A stretch of DNA of 64,000 nt from an uncultured Flavobacteriales bacterium (lineage in GTDB: Bacteria > Bacteroidota > Bacteroidia > Flavobacteriales_D > Parvicellaceae). Position numbers and translations under genes: made by a program. Below the pieces are notes generated by a model that worked only from the letters and a program-made list of their open reading frames with translations, was not told where the DNA came from and did no database searches. Within the stretch, counting starts at the first letter, position 1, and each line of letters starts with the position of its first letter. The DNA lies in the NCBI GenBank assembly GCA_943787535.1, contig CALSMU010000006.1, positions 62,001-126,000 of the forward strand, read 5' to 3'. This document shows positions 40,573-48,911 of this stretch, one piece after another.

Positions 40573-41691
40573 TTGAATAGTTCTTCTATAAAGATTTTCA
40601 TAAAGCGGAAGTATTTGGTTAATGTCAAATTCTTTCGCTTTTTTTCTGGCTGCTATTTTATAATTGGATAACCTTTCTTCAGACGCTAGTATAAATAAAG
40701 CGTGTTGAACCATTTCGTCAATGTCACCAACATTTGTTAAGTGTCCACTCTCTCCATTGGAAACAACCTCAGGCAATCCGCCAGTATTCGATGTTATTAC
40801 AGGAACTCCAGAAGCCATAGCTTCCAATGCGGCTAAACCAAAACTTTCGGTTTCAGACGGTAAAAGAAACAAATCGGAGATGTTAAGTACTTCTTTTGTA
40901 GATTCCATTTGTCCCAGGAATAAGGTGTTGTCCATACAGTATTTTTCTCTGCATAACCTTTCCAGTCTGGGTCTTTCTGGTCCGTCTCCAACCAATAAAA
41001 GTTTACAGGGAATTTTATCCCTTAATTGATTAAATACAGCTATTACGTCATCAACTCTTTTTACTTTTCTAAAATTAGAAATATGGGTAATAATAAACTC
41101 TCCATTTGGAGCATACCTTTCTTTATATTTGTCATTATTGGGCAAGTTATATTCTTTCAGACAAATAAAATTTGGGATAACTTCGATTCCGTTATTGATG
41201 GAAAAATGGTTGTAGGTGTCTTTTTTTAAGCTTTCCGAAACTGCCGTTACGGCATTAGAATTATTAATGGAAAATGTAATTACAGGTTCAAAAGAGGGGT
41301 CTTTACCTACAAGTGTAATATCTGTGCCGTGCAATGTTGTTATAAAAGGGATGTTGATTCCCTGCGATTTCAGTATTTGTTGTGCCATATAAGCTGCAGA
41401 TGCATGTGGAATAGCATAATGCACATGCAACAAGTCTAATTTTTCAAATTTTACAACATCTACCAACTTACTTGTTAGCACTTGTTCGTATGGTGTATGC
41501 TCAAACAATGGATACTCTGATATAGACACTTGGTGAAAATAAATATTTCCTCTCAATTCATTTAGCCTAACTGGTTTACTGTATGTGATGAAATGTATTT
41601 CATGTCCTTTTACTGCTAATGCTTTTCCTAACTCAGTAGCTACAACACCACTTCCTCCATAAGTTGGATATAAAACTATTCCTATCTTCAT
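40561..41691 (-). CDS. bshA: N-acetyl-alpha-D-glucosaminyl L-malate synthase
   Basis: 376 residues. BshA joins UDP-GlcNAc and L-malate, the first step of bacillithiol synthesis. The GT-B fold starts MKIGIVLYPTYGGSGVVATELGKALAVKGHEIHFITYS, typical of BshA rather than other GT4 enzymes. Other features are LLHVHYAIPHASAAYMAQQIL, TTLHGTDITLVG, and the donor-site segment LFLLPSETESFGLAALEAMASGVPVITSNTGGLPEVV. Bacillithiol is the main small thiol of many Bacteroidota. The bshB and bshC genes are not in this window. A TATCTTAG box, one mismatch from consensus, lies at 41712-41719. Confidence 0.93.
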   Translation of the reverse strand: MKIGIVLYPTYGGSGVVATELGKALAVKGHEIHFITYSKPVRLNELRGNIYFHQVSISEYPLFEHTPYEQVLTSKLVDVVKFEKLDLLHVHYAIPHASAAYMAQQILKSQGINIPFITTLHGTDITLVGKDPSFEPVITFSINNSNAVTAVSESLKKDTYNHFSINNGIEVIPNFICLKEYNLPNNDKYKERYAPNGEFIITHISNFRKVKRVDDVIAVFNQLRDKIPCKLLLVGDGPERPRLERLCREKYCMDNTLFLGQMESTKEVLNISDLFLLPSETESFGLAALEAMASGVPVITSNTGGLPEVVSNGESGHLTNVGDIDEMVQHALFILASEERLSNYKIAARKKAKEFDINQILPLYENLYRRTIQLSH

Positions 41692-41775
41692 CTTTCAACA
41701 CTTTGTTTGCGCTAAGATATGTAATTATATGGAAAGGATTTTGTCATAAATATTCATAATATATGATTCCTTTCT

Positions 41776-41783
41776 TATCTTCG
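41776..41783 (+). promoter_or_regulatory. -7 box TATCTTCG of the carboxylase gene
   Basis: TAnnTTCG variant, 34 bases before the ATG at 41818. Confidence 0.45.
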
Positions 41784-41817
41784 TGCGAATAGCCTATAGA
41801 ACTATTAAAAATCAATT

Positions 41818-43476
41818 ATGGCAACTGAGGAGATTAAAATGAAGAAGCAAGATTTAAAATTTAACAAGAATGAAGATGCAATGAAATTAAAACTTTCTGC
41901 ACTTCAACGCAAAATTGAAAAAATTCATTTAGGTGGTGGAACGAATAAAATTAAAAAGCACCATTCCAAAGGCAAATTAACAGCTAGAGAAAGAATTAGT
42001 CTCTTGTTAGATAAAGATTCGGATTATGTGGAAATGGGAGAATTTGCGGGTTTCGGAATGTATGAGCAATACGGTGGATGCCCCAGTGGAGGGGTGGTAA
42101 TAGTTATTGGATATGTTAGTGGAAAGCAATGTGTGGTGGTTGCAAATGACGCAACGGTTAAAGCTGGCGCATGGTTTCCTATTACAGGGAAAAAAAATTT
42201 AAGAGCGCAAGAAATTTCTATAGAGAATAAATTGCCAATTATATATTTAGTAGATAGTGCCGGAGTTTTCCTACCAATGCAGGACGAAATATTTCCAGAC
42301 AAAGAGCATTTTGGCCGAATATTTAGAAATAATGCTATCATGAGTTCTATGGGGATTACGCAAATAGCGGCTGTAATGGGCAGTTGCGTTGCAGGTGGAG
42401 CTTATTTACCAATAATGAGCGATGAATCTTTGATAGTTGATAAAACCGGTAGCATTTTCTTGGCAGGGTCTTATTTGGTAAAAGCTGCAGTAGGGGAAGT
42501 TATAGATAATGAAACCTTAGGAGGTGCAACTACGCATACGGAGATAAGCGGAGTATGTGATTATAATAGTCCAGATGATGAATCATGTTTGTCAACAATT
42601 CGTCAGATTATTGATAAAATTGGCACGCATGAATCCGCTGGGTTTGATAGAAAGAAAAGTGTTGAACCTAAATTAAATCCCAAAGAGATTTATGGAATTT
42701 TCCCAAAGGAAAGAACAACTCCTTACGAGACGAGAGATATTATTAAACGTTTAGTTGATAATTCTGAATTTACGGAATATAAATCTGGTTATGGAAAAAC
42801 AATTGTTTGTGGTTATGCTAGAATAGATGGTTGGTCTGTTGGAATTGTGGCAAATCAAAGAGAACTTATAAAAACAAAAAAAGGGGAAATGCAATTTGGT
42901 GGCGTTATATACAGCGACAGTGCTGATAAAGCTGCTCGTTTTATTATGAATTGTAATCAAAAGAAAGTTCCGCTGGTCTTTCTTCAAGATGTAACCGGGT
43001 TTATGGTTGGTTCTCGTTCTGAACATGGAGGAATAATTAAGGATGGAGCTAAATTGGTGAGTGCAATGGCTAATTCAGTTGTTCCGAAATTTACCATTGT
43101 AATGGGGAATTCTTATGGTGCAGGAAATTACGCAATGTGCGGAAAGGCTTATGACCCTAGATTGATTGTTGGATGGCCAACAGCTCAAGTTGCAGTAATG
43201 GGTGGTTCCCAAGCAGCAAAAGTGCTATTGCAGATTGAAGTGGCTAGTTTAAAAGCCAAAGGAGAAGAAATAACAGCTGATAGGGAGAAAGAAATGTTTG
43301 ATTCTGTTAAGGCCCGATATGATGAGCAGACTACACCGGAATATGCAGCATCAAGACTTTGGTTAGATGCGATAATAGATCCGCTAGAAACACGTAAATG
43401 GATTTCAATGGGTATTGAAGCTGCCGACCATTCGCCAATTGAAAAACCGTACAATGTTGGTGTCATACAAACTTAA
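41818..43476 (+). CDS. Acyl-CoA carboxylase beta (carboxyltransferase) subunit
   Basis: 552 residues. Both halves of the carboxyltransferase fold are present: the acyl-CoA half (KGKLTARERISLLLDKDSDYVEMGEFAG, GGVVIVIGYVSGKQCVVVANDATVKAGAW, LVDSAGVFLPMQ, MGSCVAGGAYLPIMSDESLIV) and the biotin half (PLVFLQDVTGFMVGSRSEHGGIIKDGAKLVSAMANSVVPKFTIVMGNSYGAGNYAMCGKAYDPRLIVGWPTAQVAVMGG). The C-terminal features resemble methylcrotonyl-CoA carboxylase beta subunits most, pointing to leucine breakdown, but propionyl-CoA or geranyl-CoA use cannot be ruled out. No biotin carboxylase subunit is adjacent, which is unusual for this family. Confidence 0.9.
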   Translation: MATEEIKMKKQDLKFNKNEDAMKLKLSALQRKIEKIHLGGGTNKIKKHHSKGKLTARERISLLLDKDSDYVEMGEFAGFGMYEQYGGCPSGGVVIVIGYVSGKQCVVVANDATVKAGAWFPITGKKNLRAQEISIENKLPIIYLVDSAGVFLPMQDEIFPDKEHFGRIFRNNAIMSSMGITQIAAVMGSCVAGGAYLPIMSDESLIVDKTGSIFLAGSYLVKAAVGEVIDNETLGGATTHTEISGVCDYNSPDDESCLSTIRQIIDKIGTHESAGFDRKKSVEPKLNPKEIYGIFPKERTTPYETRDIIKRLVDNSEFTEYKSGYGKTIVCGYARIDGWSVGIVANQRELIKTKKGEMQFGGVIYSDSADKAARFIMNCNQKKVPLVFLQDVTGFMVGSRSEHGGIIKDGAKLVSAMANSVVPKFTIVMGNSYGAGNYAMCGKAYDPRLIVGWPTAQVAVMGGSQAAKVLLQIEVASLKAKGEEITADREKEMFDSVKARYDEQTTPEYAASRLWLDAIIDPLETRKWISMGIEAADHSPIEKPYNVGVIQT

Positions 43477-43577
43477 TTGCAAGAATTAGCAGCATCATGA
43501 TTTTAATGCTGAGCCTAGTATTGGTTAACTTTCTATAACTATCCAAAAAGATAAAATTGAATAAATAAATTATACTT

Positions 43578-44303
43578 ATGAATAAAGTAAGAATCTCAAT
43601 AGTTTTAATGGGTTTATTAGTGGTTCAGTGTTTTGGGCAAGAGGTTAATGAGCATGTATCACATAGCAGCTGGGACGCTTTATTGAGTAGTCATGTAACT
43701 TCAGAAGGAAAAGTGGATTATGATGGTTTTAAGTCAGATATCTCCAAACTAGATAATTACCTTAAGCTAATTGGAGATAATGAGGCAAAAACTGGATGGT
43801 CGCAAGCAGAAAAAAAAGCATTCTGGTTGAACGCATATAACGCTTGGACAATTAAACTCGTTTTAGAAAGATATCCTGTGAATAGTATAAAAGATGTTTC
43901 TACAAAACCGTGGGATAAGAGATTTATCAAGATTGGTGCGAATACGCATACTTTAAATGACATTGAAAATAAAATTATTAGGAGACAATTTAAAGATGCA
44001 AGGATTCATTTTGCAATTAACTGTGCAGCGATTTCTTGTCCAAAGTTAAGCAACAAAGCATTTACATTGCTAAATGTAGAAAAGGAATTGGATAGACTTA
44101 CCAAAGCTTTTTTCAAGACGGATAATGTTAAGCTAGTTGAGAAATCTGCACAATTGTCCAAAATTTTTGAATGGTATGCGGACGACTTTATTCAGGAAAG
44201 TGAATCAGTTTTAAATTTTGTAGAAAAGTATTCAGGAATGACATTTCATCCTAAAGTAAAGGTTAGTTACTTGGATTATAACTGGAAGTTAAACAAGCAA
44301 TAA
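43578..44303 (+). CDS. Secreted DUF547 domain protein
   Basis: 241 residues. The signal peptide is MNKVRISIVLMGLLVVQCFGQ. The DUF547 domain is clear: WDALLSSHVTSEGKVDYDGFKSD, KKAFWLNAYNAWTIKLVLERYPVNSIKDV, and the conserved LNDIENKIIRRQFKDARIHFAINCAAISCPKLSNKAF. The last part carries two cysteines that are characteristic of the family. Catalytic activity is not established. The TAA stop is immediately followed by the arsS ATG with no gap, so the two genes are cotranscribed and probably translationally coupled. A role around arsenosugar metabolism is an inference from this neighbour only. Confidence 0.88.
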   Translation: MNKVRISIVLMGLLVVQCFGQEVNEHVSHSSWDALLSSHVTSEGKVDYDGFKSDISKLDNYLKLIGDNEAKTGWSQAEKKAFWLNAYNAWTIKLVLERYPVNSIKDVSTKPWDKRFIKIGANTHTLNDIENKIIRRQFKDARIHFAINCAAISCPKLSNKAFTLLNVEKELDRLTKAFFKTDNVKLVEKSAQLSKIFEWYADDFIQESESVLNFVEKYSGMTFHPKVKVSYLDYNWKLNKQ

Positions 44304-45408
44304 ATGATAGCAACAAAATCTCGAAAAATATCTTTAAAGGGACAAGATAAAGCTATCGTTGAAGTAAAAAAACAACTAGAGATATTAGAAGGGGAGTTGT
44401 TTGACAGTGATTTATATCCTAAGTTTTCAAGTAAATTAAGGATTCAGAATAATTTCCCGCTCAGCGTTAACAAACTTGAAATATTTCAGGTTAACATAGG
44501 TTATATGTGTAATCAAGTTTGTACGCATTGCCATGTTGATGCCGGTCCCGATAGAAAAGAAATTATGACCAAAGACACTATGCAGCAGTGTCTGGAAGCT
44601 ATAAAAATTGCTGGAGCGCATACAGTTGATATTACAGGAGGAGCACCCGAAATGAATCCCAATTTTAGATGGTTTATTGAAGAGCTAACCAAAATAGGTG
44701 TAGATGACATTATCGTTCGTTCTAATTTAACCATTATTGTTGCAAATAAGAAGTACCGGAATTTACCTGCTTTTTTTAAAGCGAATAATATTCACTTAAT
44801 TTCTTCACTTCCTTGTTATACTGCAGATAATGTAGATAAACAAAGAGGAGATGGTGTTTTTAATGACTTCGCTAGAAGCTTTGAAAATGCTTAATGAAGT
44901 AGGGTATGGAGTTGAAAATTCCGGCCTTCAATTAGATTTAGTTTTTAACCCAGGAGGAGCATCGTTACCTGGTGATCAACATAGCCTAGAGCTTGATTAT
45001 AAAAGAGAATTACAACAAAATTTCGGAATACTCTTTAATCAACTATTTACTATCACAAACCTACCGATAAGTCGGTTTTTAGATTTTCTGGTTGCGAGTG
45101 AACGATTTGAAGAATACATGGAGAAACTAATTACATCGTTCAATCCTTATACCATCGAAAATTTGATGTGTCGTAATACTATTTCAGTAAGTTGGGATGG
45201 TGATTTGTATGATTGCGACTTCAATCAAATGTTGCAGCTTAAAACAGCTTCATCGGTTCAGCACATAGCAGACTTTAATCTTGAGGAGCTGAGGAATAGA
45301 GAGGTCGTAATTTCACAACATTGTTATGGGTGCACCGCTGGTGCCGGTTCCAGTTGTCAAGGGACAGTTAGCTTAATGCAGTTTTGTTTTACTTTTTTCT
45401 CCTTTTAA
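44304..45408 (+). pseudogene. arsS: Arsenosugar biosynthesis radical SAM protein ArsS, frameshifted
   Basis: The first part (44304-44894) holds a radical SAM domain with CNQVCTHC (Cys69, Cys73, Cys76) in FQVNIGYMCNQVCTHCHVDAGPDRKEIM, then DITGGAPEMNP and LPCYTADNVDKQRGDGVF. The frame then ends early. The second part, in the next frame (from about 44869 to 45408), continues exactly as the family does: SLEALKMLNEVGYG, LDLVFNPGGASLPG, LFTITNLPISRFLDFL, WDGDLYDCDFNQML, and HCYGCTAGAGSSCQG. Removing one T at 44868/44869 gives GVFNDSLEALKMLNE and restores one product of about 365 residues. The C-terminal tail after SSCQG (TVSLMQFCFTFFSF) is also unlike the family, which usually ends within a few residues. 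Either the gene is broken or the assembly has an error. Confidence 0.88.
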
Positions 45409-45554
45409 TTAAAATATTTGCCTTTTGGTCTAGATTTAATTTGGGTAAGATTTAGGTTTATTGCCATAATTATAGTTTGTTTAATGTATGAAAGCCTAAC
45501 ACTATATTAATACATGCTTAACATCAAATTTGCTATTTATTACGAATTTTAGGT

Positions 45555-45770
45555 ATGGAAAAAATGATAAAATCGCAAGATGCAATTTTCGTAATGCTTT
45601 CAGATCTAGAACAGATTGAAATTTGCAAAAGAAAGATAGCTAAAACTGAAAAGTGTGGTGATCGCAATATGGCTCTTAATTGGGCAATCAAAGGATTAAA
45701 TATTGCCAGGAGTATTAATAGTGAGAGTAAGATAAGAGAGTTTTCTAATTATATTTTAACCATGATTTAA
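45555..45770 (+). CDS. Possible small helical protein
   Basis: 71 residues, no signal peptide. By eye it is almost wholly helical. GDRNMALNWAIKGLNIARSINSESKIREFSNYIL resembles one TPR-like helix pair. It is not preceded by a clear promoter box and has no recognised family. It lies between two genes that contain frameshifts, so nearby sequence quality may also affect it. Coding status is uncertain. Confidence 0.4.
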   Translation: MEKMIKSQDAIFVMLSDLEQIEICKRKIAKTEKCGDRNMALNWAIKGLNIARSINSESKIREFSNYILTMI

Positions 45771-45836
45771 TTAAATTCGATACAAATTATTTAAGCAGGA
45801 ACCGGAAAAAGGTATTTCTACTATTGCTAGAGTAAA

Positions 45837-45867
45837 AAAGCCCTTGTGTATTCTCACAAGGGCTTTA
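45837..45867. terminator. Bidirectional terminator between arsS region and fad operon
   Basis: AAAGCCCTTGTG (45837-45848) pairs perfectly with CACAAGGGCTTT (45855-45866) around a six-base loop, with A-rich and T-rich flanks. It lies 21 bases past the restored acyl-CoA dehydrogenase stop on the minus strand, and also past the small plus-strand frame. Confidence 0.9.
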
Positions 45868-45887
45868 TTTATTGAATAGGGTTATTG

Positions 45888-47676
45888 TTAATAACAGTAT
45901 TCATTTTTCTCAATTAACCTAATTGCAATTCTTTGTCTAGCTTCTTTAGCATTGAAAGGAGCGTGTTTTGTGAAATCGTTTTAATCCCATTAACATCATT
46001 CTCATTTCATCACCTTCTGCGAAAGCATTCAAAGCATCTTTTCCTGATTTGTTTACAGCATCGCAAGCATCGTATATAAGAACACGCATCATATCTAATT
46101 GTTCTTGGCATTCATTTTCACTTTTCATGCCTACCATTTTCTCAACTCTTAACAATGTTGATTCAGTGATATAAACCATATTGATCATATCAGCAATATT
46201 CATTACAATTTCTTGCTCTTTAGCCATTTTTTCACCCACTTTTTGAGCAGCGGAACCAGCAATCATTAATACGGATTTCTTCAAATTGGCAACATATCCT
46301 TTTTCAGCTGCAAAAAGAGATTCGTCTGGAGCACCAAAATCAGGAATACCCATTAATTCATTCCCAACAGCCATTGCAGGGCCCATTAAATCTAATTCGC
46401 CTTTCATCGCTTTTTTAAGAATCATAGAAACCGTTAACATTCTATTGATTTCGTTTGTTCCTTCAAATATTTTGTTTATTCGGGCATCTCTATATGCCCT
46501 TTCAATATGTGTTTCAGCACTGTAACCCATTCCACCATGAATTTGAACTCCTTCGTCAACCACATAGTCTAATGTATCAGAACCATAAACTTTTAGAATA
46601 GCACATTCAGGCGCAAATTGTTCGATACCTTTCAAAGTGGCTTTCTCTTTTGACATGCCTCCGTCAATCAAGGTCTGAATAGCATCGTCTATATTTTGGG
46701 ATGCTCTATAAACTGCACTTTCAGTAGCAAATGTCCTTACACATTGTTCTGCCAGTTTATGACGAATAGCACCATATTTAGAAATAGATCTACCAAATTG
46801 CTCTCTTTCGTTTGCGTAGTTAACGCTATCTGTTATTGCGGCTTTGCATCCACCCATTACACCTCCACCTAATTTAGCTCGACCGATATTTAAGATGTTT
46901 ACAGCAATCTTGAAACCGTTTCCTCGATCAGAAAGCATATTTTCAGCAGGGACTTTTACATTGTTGTAAAATACTTGTCGAGTAGAAGAACCTTTAATTC
47001 CCATTTTCTTTTCTTCGGGATTTAAAGTGATACCTTCCAAATCAGCCTCAACTAAAAATGCTGTAAGATTTTCATCGTCTCCAATTCTAGCAAAAACGGT
47101 ATGTAAATTAGCGAAGCCAGCGTTTGTAATCCACATTTTTTGTCCGGTTAGTTCATAATAAGTTCCGTCTGCAGATAGGGTAGCGGTAGTTCTTCCCGAG
47201 TTCGCATCAGACCCAGAACTTGGCTCAGTTAAACAATAGGAAGCTTTCCATTCTCCGGTAGCCAATTTGGGAATATATTTAGCTTTTTGTTCTTCTGTAC
47301 CATAGTATAAAAGTGGTAATGTTCCAATTCCAGTATGCGCTCCATATGCAACTGAAAATGAATAACCAGCTCCTAGAGCTTCAGTTGCAAGCATGGAAGT
47401 CTTGAAATCCATTCCCATTCCTCCTAACTCTTCAGGTACTGACATTCCTAGCAAGCCTAATTCTCCTGCTTTGTCCATAATGCTTGGCATTAAGTTAGTA
47501 TCCTCTGCTTTGTCAATTGCTTCTAAATACGGATGTACTTCAGCCGCAAGAAAATCGTTACACATTTGTGCAATCATTTTTTGCTCTTCATTCCATTCTT
47601 CAGGAATAAATATATCGTTAGCGTCTGTTTCTGCAATCAAAAACTCAGCTCCTCTTATTGTTTTCTTTTCTGACAT
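45888..47676 (-). CDS. Acyl-CoA dehydrogenase with 3'-end frameshift
   Basis: As read, the frame gives 576 residues and stops at 45946. It oxidises acyl-CoA to enoyl-CoA with FAD, the first step of beta-oxidation, and is VLCAD-like, with a C-terminal extension. Motifs are CLTEPSSGSDANSGRT, ELTGQKMWITNAGFANLHTVFARIG, REQFGRSISKYGAIRHKLAEQ, VQIHGGMGYSAETHIERAYRDARINKIFEGTNEINRM. The last residues, FHKTRSFQC, are not family-like. Dropping one base at 45972 gives RFTKHAPFNAKEARQ and continues to IEKNEYCY with a stop at 45888, matching the conserved end of this group as I know it. The coordinates given include the restored end. It is the last gene of the operon. Confidence 0.9.
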
Positions 47677-47704
47677 GACTATTTATTTTTTAATGTGATT
47701 ATAA

Positions 47705-48886
47705 TTATTTTAAAAATTCAAAAATTCCTGCAGCACCTTGACCCGTTCCGACGCACATAGTAACTGCTCCATATTTTTGCTTTCTTCTTCTCATTTCATT
47801 AAATAATTGAACGGATAATTTAGCTCCTGTACACCCAAGTGGATGACCCATTGCAATTGCTCCTCCATTCACATTAATAATGTCTGGGTTTAATTTTAAC
47901 TCATTGATTACTGCAACTGACTGAGAAGCAAAAGCTTCGTTCAATTCAATTTGCTCTAAATCGTCTTGTTTTAAACCAGCTTGTTTCAAAGCTTTTGGTA
48001 ATGCGTACATAGGTCCCATTCCCATAATTCTTGGTTCTAAACCAGAAACACTAAATGAAACCAATCTTGCAACTGGCTCAAGACCTAATTCTTTTACCAT
48101 TTCTTCACTCATTATCATTACAAATGCTGCACCATCAGAAGTTTGTGATGAGTTTGCTGCTGTAACAGATCCCCCTTGTGCGAATACTGGTCTAAGTTTA
48201 GCTAAACCTTCCATTGTTGAGCCAGCTCTTGGTCCTTCGTCTGTATCAGCTATAAAACTTCTTTCTTGACGTTTTTCGTTTTCATCCAAATAAACTTCGT
48301 TAACCGTAATCGGAACGATATCATCTTTGAACTTGCCTTCTGAAATCGCTTTCAGTGCTTTATCATGAGATTTTAAAGCAAATGCATCTTGATCTTCTCT
48401 AGTTACATTATATTCTTTAGCAACTGCTTCTGCAGTTAATCCCATTCCCCAGTACCAGTCAGGGTTTTCCTTTCCAACCTTAGCATTTGGAACCAAACGC
48501 CATCCACCAAAAGGTATTGGTGTCATTGTTTCAACTCCACCTGCTATTATACAATCTGCTGCACCAGATTGAATTTGCCATGATGCTAGGGCTATTGTTT
48601 GAAGACCAGAAGAACAATAGCGATTAACTGTCATTCCAGGTACTTTTTCAGAGTCTAATCCCATTAATGAAATCATTCTACCAATGTTTAGTCCTTGTTC
48701 TGCTTCAGGTGTTGCGTTTCCTACAATTACATCATCAATTCTATTGTGATCTAATTGTGGAAAATCTTTTAATAAATGTCTGATTACATCTGCAGATAAA
48801 TCATCGGCGCGCATTGTTTTAAACATCCCTCTAGGTGCTTTACCAACTGCTGATCTGTAACCTCCTACTATATATGCTGTTTTCAT
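47705..48886 (-). CDS. Acetyl-CoA C-acyltransferase (thiolase)
   Basis: 393 residues, normal thiolase length. It performs the last step of beta-oxidation, thiolytic cleavage of 3-ketoacyl-CoA. The nucleophilic cysteine is Cys91 in VNRYCSSGLQTIALA. The catalytic histidine is in GGAIAMGHPLGCTGAKL, and the second cysteine in TMCVGTGQGAAGIFE. Also visible are GGVETMTPIPFGG and ELNEAFASQSVAV. It is 25 bases downstream of the FadB-like gene and 28 bases upstream of the acyl-CoA dehydrogenase gene, so it works with both (FadA-like). Confidence 0.95.
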   Translation of the reverse strand: MKTAYIVGGYRSAVGKAPRGMFKTMRADDLSADVIRHLLKDFPQLDHNRIDDVIVGNATPEAEQGLNIGRMISLMGLDSEKVPGMTVNRYCSSGLQTIALASWQIQSGAADCIIAGGVETMTPIPFGGWRLVPNAKVGKENPDWYWGMGLTAEAVAKEYNVTREDQDAFALKSHDKALKAISEGKFKDDIVPITVNEVYLDENEKRQERSFIADTDEGPRAGSTMEGLAKLRPVFAQGGSVTAANSSQTSDGAAFVMIMSEEMVKELGLEPVARLVSFSVSGLEPRIMGMGPMYALPKALKQAGLKQDDLEQIELNEAFASQSVAVINELKLNPDIINVNGGAIAMGHPLGCTGAKLSVQLFNEMRRRKQKYGAVTMCVGTGQGAAGIFEFLK

Positions 48887-48911
48887 TTTAATCTTGTTTA
48901 GTTAGTTGTAA

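Noticed and set aside
47391..47402. GCAAGCAT inside the acyl-CoA dehydrogenase gene as another MarR operator
   Set aside because: Only eight of twelve core positions match and it lies deep inside a coding region far from any promoter.
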